Notes under the pieces: model-generated
Database searches by the model: none
What the model was told of the DNA's origin: nothing
Seen by the model: the letters and a program-made list of their open reading frames with translations, nothing else
Shown here: piece by piece, positions 44,301 through 51,687 of the stretch
Numbering within the stretch: the first letter of the stretch is position 1
Layout: each line of letters begins with the position of its first letter
Position numbers and translations under genes: made by a program
From: CAIZGX01 sp044354975
GTDB lineage: Bacteria; Bacteroidota; Bacteroidia; Flavobacteriales_D; Sanyastnellaceae
Length of the DNA: 61,092 nucleotides
Assembly (NCBI GenBank): GCA_044354975.1
Contig: JBIKZA010000007.1
Span: 1-61,092, forward strand
Direction of reading: 5' to 3'

Positions 44301-44733
44301 GCAAGAAATAATTTTATCCATTGAAAAAACAGGCGAATACTTGTGGGCGAAAGAGAGTATTCTCCTTCAAACGGAAGACGTGGAAATTATTCCTGTTGAC
44401 ATTCCCGGATGGAAAGTAGCGAACCAAGGCCCCCTAACGGTTGCTTTAGATGTTACCATAACCCCTGAACTGAAGGAGGAGGGCTATGCTCGTGAACTCG
44501 TGAATCGCATACAAAACCTGAGAAAAGAAACTAATTTCGAGGTTACAGATAAAATAATTGTTAAAGTTTCAGGAGAAAACTACCTGAATGATGTTTTGAA
44601 AAACAATTCTGAATATATTAGCAGTCAAGTACTTGCTTCTTCGCTTGAGTTTGTTCCAGAAATGGATGGGGGTGTCGCGGTTGAATGGGAAGGTGAAGAA
44701 GTGGTACGTTTACTATTAACCAAAAACATTTAA
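41335..44733 (+). CDS. ileS: Isoleucyl-tRNA synthetase
   Basis: Charges tRNA-Ile with isoleucine. The 1132-residue protein (from the ATG at 41335, the start with family-like sequence; twelve open codons before it overlap the promoter) is of the long, eukaryote-like class. PPSANGMPGIHHVMA contains the HIGH-type motif near residue 57, with GWDTHGLPIE next. The editing (CP1) domain includes TTTPWTLPSN and GTGIVHIAPSFG(A)DD. The KMSKR motif (NGNKMSKRLGN) is near 686. It ends 5 bp before the DksA-like gene. Confidence 0.97.
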   Translation: MGKYREIKGISLPQIANDIQAYWQAENIFQRSITEREGGQPFVFFEGPPSANGMPGIHHVMARSIKDIFCRYQTLLGKQVHRKAGWDTHGLPIELSVEKTLGITKEDIGKTISVEEYNNACRKEVMKYTDIWEKLTKDMGYWVDMNDPYVTYDNKYIETVWWLIQQLNKKNLLYKGYTIQPYSPAAGTGLSSHELNQPGCYKEVKDTSAVAQFKLIDANATLKVNADLPIYVLAWTTTPWTLPSNVALAVGEKINYSLVESLTPFGNDRAYFIVASALREKYFPEANGENFEEFHAGDKKIPNKTVSEISGKELLDLRYEQLLPFVQPNDGDAFKIIGGDFVTTEDGTGIVHIAPSFGADDFRVAKQNGMGNLTLVDRRGRFLPEIQDGKFLFGEEFVKEAYYSDEEKAVELAKQKASLGGIIKDTDKLQYLSVDDRIVLKLQTEGKLFKKEKYAHNYPHCWRTDKPILYYPLDSWFIKVPEKRNRLLELNNTIQWKPESTGTGRFGNWLENANDWNLSRSRFWGIPLPIWRTEDGTESICIGSVEELQTEIKKSVAAGTSETNQLENFQPNDHSVENYNLFDLHKPYVDKIVLVSPSGKPMHREADLIDVWFDSGAMPYAQWHYPFENKEKIDNNLSFPADFIAEGVDQTRGWFYTLHAIATMCFDSVAYKNVISNGLVLDKNGNKMSKRLGNAVDPFETLGKYGPDATRWYMITNSDPWDNLKFDTEGIAEVQRTFFGTLSNTYSFFALYANIDGYEASSNDPAVEDHSELDKWILSKLNALTLEVQKNLDGFDPTPAARAIESFVNDHLSNWYVRLARKRFWHGEMTADKRSAYATLHACLKQVAQLMSPFAPFYSDWLYQSLNNSSESVHLSRLENGSFRDENLEARMDLAQRISSMALSIRKKENIKVRQTLAEIRIPVLDETTQSRIESVADLICSEVNVKAVKCVDEQTTKIVKDLKLNFKTLGKKCGKFMKEIQQFALDNAQEIILSIEKTGEYLWAKESILLQTEDVEIIPVDIPGWKVANQGPLTVALDVTITPELKEEGYARELVNRIQNLRKETNFEVTDKIIVKVSGENYLNDVLKNNSEYISSQVLASSLEFVPEMDGGVAVEWEGEEVVRLLLTKNI

Positions 44734-44738
44734 AACCC

Positions 44739-45794
44739 ATGGCAAAAAAATCTACCCCTGCCAAAAAAGTTGTTGCGAAAAAATCTGCCCCTGCAAAGAA
44801 GGCTGCTCCAGCGAAAAAGATAGTTGCTAAAAAAGCTACTCCTGCTAAGAAAGTAGCACCTGCGAAAAAGGTCGTTGCAAAAAAGGCAGTGCCTGCTAAA
44901 AAAGCAGCTCCTGCGAAAAAAGTAGTTGCGAAAAAAGCTGCTCCAGCTAAGAAGGCAGCTCCTGCTAAAAAAGTAGTTGCGAAGAAAGTTGCTCCAGTTA
45001 AAAAAGCTGCTCCTGCGAAAAAAGTAGTTGCACCAGTAAAGAAAGCTGCTCCTGCGAAAAAAGTAGTTGCACTAGTAAAGAAAGCTGCTCCTGCGAAAAA
45101 AGTAGTTGCGCCAGTAAAGAAAGCTGCTCCTGCGAAAAAAGTAGTTGCGCCAGTGAAGAAAGCTGCTCCTGCGAAAAAAGTAGTTGCGCCAGTAAAGAAA
45201 GCTGCTCCTGCGAAAAAAGTAGTTGCGCCAGTGAAGAAAGCTGCTCCTGCGAAAAAAGTAGTTGCGCCAGTAAAGAAAGTAGAAGTAAAGAAAGTTAAAC
45301 CAGCTCCAACAGTTATCGCTAAACCAGCGACCGTGAAGAAACCCGAGGCAAAAACAACTGCACCCGTTTATAAACCTGCTCCAGAGATTAATAAAGTACC
45401 CGTGAAGATGCCAGCAGAACCAGTTAAAGGATTACGTTATTCAGATAGCGATTTGAAAGAATTCCAAATTTTAATCAAAGAGAAATTAGAGCAATCGCGT
45501 TCAGATTTCGAAGAGTTGAAAGAATCTCTTTCAAGAGAAGGTGACAACAGTACCGACGATACTTCGCCTACATTTAAAATGATGGAAGACGGAAGCGACA
45601 CGAACAGCCGAGAAGAGGTAGCTCAATTGGCTTCACGTCAAGAAAAATTCATTAAGAACCTAGAAAACGCTCTTCTGCGTATCATGAACAAAACATACGG
45701 TGTTTGTCGTGTTACAGGACAGCTTATTCCTAAAGAACGCCTGCGTTTGGTGCCTCATGCTACTCTTAGCATTGAAGCGAAGAACATGCAGTAA
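44739..45794 (+). CDS. DksA/TraR-family protein with long Lys/Ala/Pro-rich histone H1-like tail
   Basis: A 351-residue protein in two parts. Residues 1-190 are almost only Lys, Ala, Pro and Val (AKKxxPAKK repeats), resembling histone H1-like tails and probably binding DNA or RNA. Residues about 225-351 are a TraR/DksA domain: a helical hairpin (SDSDLKEFQILIKEKLEQ), acidic tip, and C-terminal VCRVTGQLIPKERLRLVPHATLSIEAK. Only one of the usual four zinc cysteines remains, as is common in Bacteroidota members. DksA proteins act on RNA polymerase with ppGpp. It lies 5 bp after ileS and 11 bp before lspA. Confidence 0.88.
   Translation: MAKKSTPAKKVVAKKSAPAKKAAPAKKIVAKKATPAKKVAPAKKVVAKKAVPAKKAAPAKKVVAKKAAPAKKAAPAKKVVAKKVAPVKKAAPAKKVVAPVKKAAPAKKVVALVKKAAPAKKVVAPVKKAAPAKKVVAPVKKAAPAKKVVAPVKKAAPAKKVVAPVKKAAPAKKVVAPVKKVEVKKVKPAPTVIAKPATVKKPEAKTTAPVYKPAPEINKVPVKMPAEPVKGLRYSDSDLKEFQILIKEKLEQSRSDFEELKESLSREGDNSTDDTSPTFKMMEDGSDTNSREEVAQLASRQEKFIKNLENALLRIMNKTYGVCRVTGQLIPKERLRLVPHATLSIEAKNMQ
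45000..45272 (+). repeat. Seven 39-bp tandem repeats in the tail of the DksA-like gene
   Basis: Seven copies of a 39-bp unit encoding KKAAPAKKVVAPV, in frame and with no gaps (copy 2 encodes Leu for Pro). Copies 3 to 7 differ only at the last base of the unit, which alternates GTA, GTG, GTA, GTG, GTA, so copies 3+4 and 5+6 form two identical 78-bp blocks. More diverged repeats of the same composition fill 44742-44999. Confidence 0.93.
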
Positions 45795-45805
45795 GATCTC
45801 GTATA

Positions 45806-46480
45806 GTGAGAAAAGTACTCTTAACTATTTTAAGCGTTGTTGCGCTTGATCAAATTTTAAAAATATGGATAAAGCTCAATTTTCTCTATGGAGAAAATGT
45901 AGAGCTTATTTCCGGGTGGCTCGATTTACAATTCGTTGAAAATCCGGGTATGGCATTCGGTTGGATGTTCCCTGGAACAAGTGGCAAATTAGCTCTGAGC
46001 ATTTTCCGAATTATTGTCGTTACCGCCATTATCATATACATCTACAAGCTTACCAAAAAGAAAACCCACCAAGGGTATATGTTTTGTTTAGCGCTCATCG
46101 TAGCCGGTGCCTTGGGGAACATCATTGACAGCGCTGTCTACGGCATTTGCTTCGATAAAGGCTCAACCTTCGACCCGCACTTCCAAGATTATATCGCCTA
46201 TTCAGATACCGCGGCATTTTCTTCCGAAGGTTACGCTCCATTTCTAATGGGAAATGTGGTAGACATGATACATCTTACAAAGGAATTCGACTTCCCATCG
46301 TGGTCGCCTATTCATGCAGGAGAAAGAGCTGAAATCTTCCCACCTATTTTCAACATTGCCGATGCTTCTATTTCGGTTGGAATTATTCTCATACTACTCT
46401 TTCAAAGACGTTTTTTCAAAGAAGAAGAAGAAGAAGTTTTAATTGAAGAAGCAGTCACGGAAGTCAACACTTCGGCATGA
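45806..46480 (+). CDS. lspA: Lipoprotein signal peptidase (signal peptidase II)
   Basis: An inner-membrane aspartyl protease that removes signal peptides from diacylglyceryl-modified prolipoproteins. The 224-residue protein starts at GTG. DQILKIWIK, VENPGMAFG and AGALGNIIDS are the conserved blocks, and the catalytic aspartates are in GNVVDM and FNIADASI. A roughly 50-residue insert between the third and fourth membrane segments and an acidic C-terminal tail make it longer than the 164-residue E. coli enzyme. It overlaps murF-alr by 4 bp. Confidence 0.95.
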   Translation: MRKVLLTILSVVALDQILKIWIKLNFLYGENVELISGWLDLQFVENPGMAFGWMFPGTSGKLALSIFRIIVVTAIIIYIYKLTKKKTHQGYMFCLALIVAGALGNIIDSAVYGICFDKGSTFDPHFQDYIAYSDTAAFSSEGYAPFLMGNVVDMIHLTKEFDFPSWSPIHAGERAEIFPPIFNIADASISVGIILILLFQRRFFKEEEEEVLIEEAVTEVNTSA

Positions 46481-48921
46481 AACTAAATCTTACTGTTTTA
46501 GATCTGACTCTGCTACTTGAGAGTAAAATCTCTGGTGGGAATAGTACGAAATCCATACACACGATATGCACCGATACGCGCCACACTGTTGACGCGGAGA
46601 ACACCTTATTCATTCCATTAATTGGCGAACACTTCAACGGACATGCGTTCGTTGGAAGTGCCTATAAAAAAGGAATTCGAACTTTTATTGTTTCGGAAAA
46701 TGTTAGTCTAACAGATGATTGCATTGTGATTCATGTTGAAAACACAACCGAAGCTTTTCAAAAAATTGCTGCCCATCACCGCGCACAATTCAACATTCCG
46801 GTAATCGGAATTACCGGTAGCAATGGAAAAACTATTGTGAAGGAATGGATCAATCAATTGCTTGCCGATGATTTCTGCATTGCTCGAAGTCCAAAAAGTT
46901 TCAATTCGCAAATTGGCGTTTCCCTGGCTGTACTGCAGATGGAATCCATGCACAATCTTGGTTTATTCGAAGCCGGGATTTCGCTTCCAGGAGAAATGAA
47001 TGCACTTCAGCGTATCATTCAACCCACAACAGGTGTTTTCACATTTTTAGGAAGCGCCCATGCTGAAAACTTCGCTTCACAAAGCGAATTGCTTCATGAA
47101 AAAATGAAGCTGTTCGGTTCCTGCGATACACTCATTATTCCTTCAAACCTTGAATTAAATTTTAGTGGGAATATCATTCGAGTTGGAAATCAAGCACAGG
47201 ACGATTTTTCCATTCGAGAAATAAAATCTTCTTCAACACACTCCATTATTTCATTCAATTGGAAAGGAGAATTGTCTTCAGCAGAGATTCCGTTTGTTGA
47301 TACGATATCCATAAATAATTTCGCACTTGCCGCTGCAACAGCACTGCACCATGGACTTTCATTGACTCAGCTGTCAGAAAAAGCGCCGCAACTACTGGCC
47401 GTTGAAATGCGCATGCAACAATTGAAAGGTATTGGCGGAATGCAATTGTTGAACGACAGTTACAGCAACGATCTTACCTCCTTGAAACTTGCGCTTCAGC
47501 ATTTCAACTTGAACATTCAAGCAAAAAAACGAAGCGCCATCATTTCCGATATTTTACAAAGCGGAATGAACGACGAGATCTGGACATCACGTGTTGCAGA
47601 ACTCATGAATGAATTTCATATCGACAACATTTTTGCTGTTGGTGAAATTTTCCTTCAACATAAAAATAAATTACCGGAAAATTTCTTGTGCTTTCAAAGA
47701 ACTGAAGAACTTTTAGAATTTCTAATTTCAAATAAAATTAATTCGAACGCCTTGCTCATTAAAGGCGCTCGGAAATTTCATTTCGAAAAAATAGTCAACG
47801 CCTTGCAAGAGCAGCACCAAGAAACCATTTTCGAGGTGAACATGAATGCCCTTGCTAACAACTATTATTATTTCCGATCATTACTAAATCCCAATGTCAA
47901 ACTCATGGGCATGGTGAAGGCGAACGGATATGGCATTGGAGCGGTTGAAGTTGCTGTTTGCCTTGCAAATTGTGGAATTGAGGCGTTTGCCGTAGCATAT
48001 GCAGACGAAGGAGTTCAACTTCGCGAAGCAGGAATTTCACTTCCGATTTTAGTTCTTGAACCGAATGTTACCGACTTCGCTCCGCTTTTCAAACATCGTT
48101 TAGAACCTGAATTATTTTCAATTCGATCATTCAAAGCGTTCGCGAAAGCTGCTAAAGAATTCAATGCAGAAAAAACATTCAAAGCGCATTTGAAACTCGA
48201 TACAGGCATGAACCGTCTTGGATTCAAAAGCAATGAAACATCTGAATTAATTGAATTATTGAAAGAAAATTCAAACGTTGAAATAGCCAGTATCTTCACT
48301 CACTTTGCCGCTTCGGAAGATGAAAGTCATGATACCTTCACCCAAGATCAAATCAACGATTTCGAAAATCGTTGTGCTCAGATTTCAGCAGTCCTAGGCT
48401 ATTCTCCAATTCTTCACGCCGCAAATACCGGCGGAATACAACGTTGGAAGAACGCACAGTTCGATATGGTGCGCCTTGGGATTGGACTCTACGGTGTTTC
48501 GGCATTTGAAGACGAGCAAAAAATGTTACGCACCGTCGGAAGCCTAAAGACTAGCATTGTTCAAATAAAAACAGTTCTTTCAAATGAAACCGTTGGTTAC
48601 GGAAGAACATTCACTTCCAACCAAGAAATGAAAATAGCCGTTCTTCCGATTGGCTACGCAGACGGCTTCCGCCGATCTCTTTCCAACGGAAAAGGAAACG
48701 TGTTCATCAACGGAAAAGCCTGTCGTGTCGTGGGGCGCGTGTGTATGGACATGACCATGGTTGACATCTCGAGCCTTGACGCAAAGGAAGGCGACGAGGC
48801 TATTATCTTCAACGAAGAGCACCCTATCACGGCTTTCGCAAACGACTGCGATACCATTGCCTACGAGGTGCTTACGGGTATTCCCCAACGCGTGAAGCGC
48901 ATAATTGTAAACGAGGCATAA
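46477..48921 (+). CDS. Bifunctional MurF ligase / alanine racemase
   Basis: An 814-residue fusion that joins two steps of peptidoglycan precursor synthesis: making D-alanine and attaching D-Ala-D-Ala to UDP-MurNAc-tripeptide. The MurF half (about 1-440) has the P-loop GITGSNGKTIVKEW near 113-126 and LNDSYSNDLTSLKLAL near 328. The alanine racemase half (about 445-814) has the PLP lysine in MVKANGYGIGAVE, HAANTGGIQRW, the catalytic Tyr in VGYGRTF, and CMDMTMVDIS. This fusion is typical of Bacteroidota. The start ATG overlaps the lspA stop (ATGA). Confidence 0.95.
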   Translation: MKLNLTVLDLTLLLESKISGGNSTKSIHTICTDTRHTVDAENTLFIPLIGEHFNGHAFVGSAYKKGIRTFIVSENVSLTDDCIVIHVENTTEAFQKIAAHHRAQFNIPVIGITGSNGKTIVKEWINQLLADDFCIARSPKSFNSQIGVSLAVLQMESMHNLGLFEAGISLPGEMNALQRIIQPTTGVFTFLGSAHAENFASQSELLHEKMKLFGSCDTLIIPSNLELNFSGNIIRVGNQAQDDFSIREIKSSSTHSIISFNWKGELSSAEIPFVDTISINNFALAAATALHHGLSLTQLSEKAPQLLAVEMRMQQLKGIGGMQLLNDSYSNDLTSLKLALQHFNLNIQAKKRSAIISDILQSGMNDEIWTSRVAELMNEFHIDNIFAVGEIFLQHKNKLPENFLCFQRTEELLEFLISNKINSNALLIKGARKFHFEKIVNALQEQHQETIFEVNMNALANNYYYFRSLLNPNVKLMGMVKANGYGIGAVEVAVCLANCGIEAFAVAYADEGVQLREAGISLPILVLEPNVTDFAPLFKHRLEPELFSIRSFKAFAKAAKEFNAEKTFKAHLKLDTGMNRLGFKSNETSELIELLKENSNVEIASIFTHFAASEDESHDTFTQDQINDFENRCAQISAVLGYSPILHAANTGGIQRWKNAQFDMVRLGIGLYGVSAFEDEQKMLRTVGSLKTSIVQIKTVLSNETVGYGRTFTSNQEMKIAVLPIGYADGFRRSLSNGKGNVFINGKACRVVGRVCMDMTMVDISSLDAKEGDEAIIFNEEHPITAFANDCDTIAYEVLTGIPQRVKRIIVNEA

Positions 48922-48999
48922 ACTTCGTGCGGAAAAATGTCATTTCTGTGAACGTGTAAGGTGCATTCATTCCGATATTTACACAATATCGAAATTGTT

Positions 49000-51651
49000 A
49001 TGATGCACAAAAATTATTTCCAAAAATCAATTTTAACCCTTTTAAGCGTAATTGCTTTTTCATTTGTTTCATTCGGGCAAGCTGCCAGAATGAACAATGA
49101 GTTCATCCTTCAACTTAAAAAAGGATTTTCTTCTGCACAAGCAGAACAAGAGTTAACTCAACATTTCGGAATTCTTCCTGAAATCAAAGTGAGCTACGAA
49201 GTCAGCGACATCATGCGTGCATGGTTGTTTACGTTCAATGAAGAATTGGTTTCGTTGAATGAAATCATTCGCTATGCTCCAACTTGCTCAAGCATTCAAC
49301 TTGCACAAGCCAATCATAAACTTGCGGAACGCATTGTTCCGAACGACCCTTCATACGGCCAACAATGGTTTCACGACGACGCTTCAGACAACGACATTGA
49401 CACGCCAGAAGCGTGGGACATTACTACCGGTGGATTAACAGCCTTCGGAGATGAGATAGTTGTTTGTGTGGTTGAAGGTGGTGGCGCAAAATGGGATCAA
49501 GCAGACATCATAGAAAACCACTGGACCAATACCAATGAGATAGATGGAAATGGTATTGACGATGACAACAACGGTTACATCGATGACATTGACGGCTGGA
49601 ACATGTCTGCAAACAGCGATGCTGTAGCAGCCGGAAATCATGGCACCCAAGTGAGCAGTATGATTGGTGCGAAAGGTGACAACGGCATTGGAATTACCGG
49701 TGTGAACTGGAATGTGAAAATTATGCAAGTTGATATGGGTGGAATTTCTGAAGCCAATGTCATTGCAGCCTACACCTATCCGCTTAAAATGCGTCGCATG
49801 TACAACTTGTCTGGCGGAACTCAAGGCGCATTTGTTGTTGCTACCAATAGCAGTTGGGGAACCGACAACGGACAACCTTCACAAGCGCCACTGTGGTGCG
49901 CCATGTACGATACGCTTGGAGTTGCCGGAATTCTTTCGTGCGGTTCTACCGCGAATAACAATGTAAACATTGATGTTGTTGGTGATCTTCCAACAGCATG
50001 TCCGAGTGAATATATGGTTGCAGTAACTGCTACAAACAGTTCTGACGTTCGTACTTTCAGCGGTTATGGCATCACTACCATTGATTTAGGTGCTCCTGGT
50101 GAAGCCGTTTATCTTGCGGGAAACACCAATTACGGAAACACATCAGGAACTTCCTTTGCGGGGCCATGTGTAGCCGGTGCAATAGCACTCTTGTATTCTG
50201 CCCCCTGCGCTTCGCTCATGTCCATTGTGAATGCAAATCCAATAACAGGAGCCCAACTGATACGCGATTATATTTTCAACGGGGTTGACGTAGTACCCAA
50301 CCTTCAACCTGAAATGGTAACGGGCGGACGATTGAATGTGAAAAACAGTCTCGATTTATTGTTGGGTGAATGTTCAGGCGGAGGTTGCGTCGCGCCTTTC
50401 GCCATTGGTGCTATGCAAATTCCAAACATGCTAGATTATAGCGTTTTTTGGAACAGCACGCCTGACGTCACCACATTCGCTTGCCAATATCAATTGCAGG
50501 GTTCAGGTACCTGGACACTTATCGAAAATATAAACGCAAACAGTGTTGTGCTCAATGGACTGCTTGCTTGTTCAACATACGAAATTCAATTAGCCTCTTT
50601 GTGTAACGACACTTTGGGTGAATGGACAAATTCATTCTTACTTACCACCGAAGGATGTTGCGTAAACCCGAACGAATATTCGGTTCCTAATGCGCAAGGT
50701 GCAACAACAGCAACAGTTGCATGGAATGACATCTTTGCATCAGATGGTTACAGCATTCAATTAACGGGTCCAAATGGAACCGAGATTATTCAATCGCTTC
50801 AGCCAAACATTACATTCTTTAACTTAGATTCGTGCACCACCTATACCATTCAGGTAGCGTCAATCTGCGTCAATCCTGAAAATCCTTTCACTTCGTTTGA
50901 ATTCTCTACTACAGGTTGTGGTTCATGCACAGACGTTGTTTATTGCGATGCGAATGGTGGAAACGCTGCTGATGAATACATAGACGCTGTTTCAGTCGGT
51001 TCATTCACAAACACAAGCACGGCCAATTCGAATTATACCGATTACACAGATCTGAACACACTGACACTGGTTGCAGGAAACTCTTATCCTGTTTCGCTTA
51101 CACCGGGATTCCCTGGCGGATCATACAGTGAGTATTTCAAAGTTTGGATTGACTACAATGCCAATGGCACTTTCGATGAACCCCAAGAACTAGCATTCGA
51201 TGCAGGAAGCGGATCACAAAATACAGTAACTGGAACCATCACCGTTCCTGCCGCCGCCGCTCTTGCTGCAGGAAGCACGCGCATGCGTGTTGGAATGGCC
51301 TATGTTGGAATATTTGGTGCAGGAGCCCCTCCCACCTCTTGCGGAACCTATGGTTATGGCGAAGTGGAAGACTACTGCGTGAACTTGCAATTGGCAGATG
51401 GCGTTCAAACCATTGAAAACAATTTCAACCTCAACGCATTTCCAAATCCTGCCAATGAAACGGTGTTCTTCACCCTTCCATCTAACATTCAAAAATTCCA
51501 ATTGAAAGTTTATTCGAGCGAGGGAAAATGCGTGAAACAAATCATGACTGATTCACGTTCTTTCTCGGTAAACGAATTAGCTGCAGGATGGTACGTTTTC
51601 GAAGTGCTTTCGGATAACGGAATTGCGAGAACAAAAATTTGCGTTGAATAA
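49000..51651 (+). CDS. Subtilisin-like (S8) protease with FN3, GEVED and T9SS type A sorting domains
   Basis: An 883-residue secreted protease starting at the ATG at 49000; the upstream open codons precede the signal peptide. The signal peptide covers about 1-26 (VSFGQ), with an N-terminal inhibitor-like region to about 120. The S8 domain covers about 125-455, with His214 in AGNHGTQVS and Ser385 in GTSFAGPCVAG. Where the catalytic Asp is expected (VCVVEGGGAK) there is Glu159. A calcium-loop-like stretch follows it (DGNGIDDDNNGYIDD). Two FN3-like domains and a GEVED domain (KVWIDYNANGTFDEPQE) come next. The end, FNLNAFPNPANETV...GWYVFEV, is a type A T9SS sorting signal. Confidence 0.88.
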   Translation: MMHKNYFQKSILTLLSVIAFSFVSFGQAARMNNEFILQLKKGFSSAQAEQELTQHFGILPEIKVSYEVSDIMRAWLFTFNEELVSLNEIIRYAPTCSSIQLAQANHKLAERIVPNDPSYGQQWFHDDASDNDIDTPEAWDITTGGLTAFGDEIVVCVVEGGGAKWDQADIIENHWTNTNEIDGNGIDDDNNGYIDDIDGWNMSANSDAVAAGNHGTQVSSMIGAKGDNGIGITGVNWNVKIMQVDMGGISEANVIAAYTYPLKMRRMYNLSGGTQGAFVVATNSSWGTDNGQPSQAPLWCAMYDTLGVAGILSCGSTANNNVNIDVVGDLPTACPSEYMVAVTATNSSDVRTFSGYGITTIDLGAPGEAVYLAGNTNYGNTSGTSFAGPCVAGAIALLYSAPCASLMSIVNANPITGAQLIRDYIFNGVDVVPNLQPEMVTGGRLNVKNSLDLLLGECSGGGCVAPFAIGAMQIPNMLDYSVFWNSTPDVTTFACQYQLQGSGTWTLIENINANSVVLNGLLACSTYEIQLASLCNDTLGEWTNSFLLTTEGCCVNPNEYSVPNAQGATTATVAWNDIFASDGYSIQLTGPNGTEIIQSLQPNITFFNLDSCTTYTIQVASICVNPENPFTSFEFSTTGCGSCTDVVYCDANGGNAADEYIDAVSVGSFTNTSTANSNYTDYTDLNTLTLVAGNSYPVSLTPGFPGGSYSEYFKVWIDYNANGTFDEPQELAFDAGSGSQNTVTGTITVPAAAALAAGSTRMRVGMAYVGIFGAGAPPTSCGTYGYGEVEDYCVNLQLADGVQTIENNFNLNAFPNPANETVFFTLPSNIQKFQLKVYSSEGKCVKQIMTDSRSFSVNELAAGWYVFEVLSDNGIARTKICVE

Positions 51652-51662
51652 GCAAACCAAAC

Positions 51663-51678
51663 GACAACTTAAGTTGTC
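51663..51678. promoter_or_regulatory. Perfect 16-bp palindrome upstream of the T9SS type B protein gene
   Basis: GACAACTTAAGTTGTC is its own reverse complement and has no central loop, so it is more like a dimer-binding operator than an RNA hairpin. It lies 10 bp after the protease stop and 9 bp before the ATG at 51688. Confidence 0.5.
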
Positions 51679-51687
51679 TAATAAAAA

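Noticed and set aside
45000..45272. 39-bp repeats considered as CRISPR or non-coding satellite
   Set aside because: They are in frame, without spacers, and encode a conserved peptide unit within a clear DksA-like gene.
48580..48888. Minus-strand 102-codon frame inside murF-alr
   Set aside because: Antisense shadow of the racemase domain, whose motifs are intact on the plus strand.
48961..48999. GTG start for the subtilase 13 codons upstream
   Set aside because: It would place extra polar residues before a normal signal peptide; the ATG at 49000 gives a standard one.
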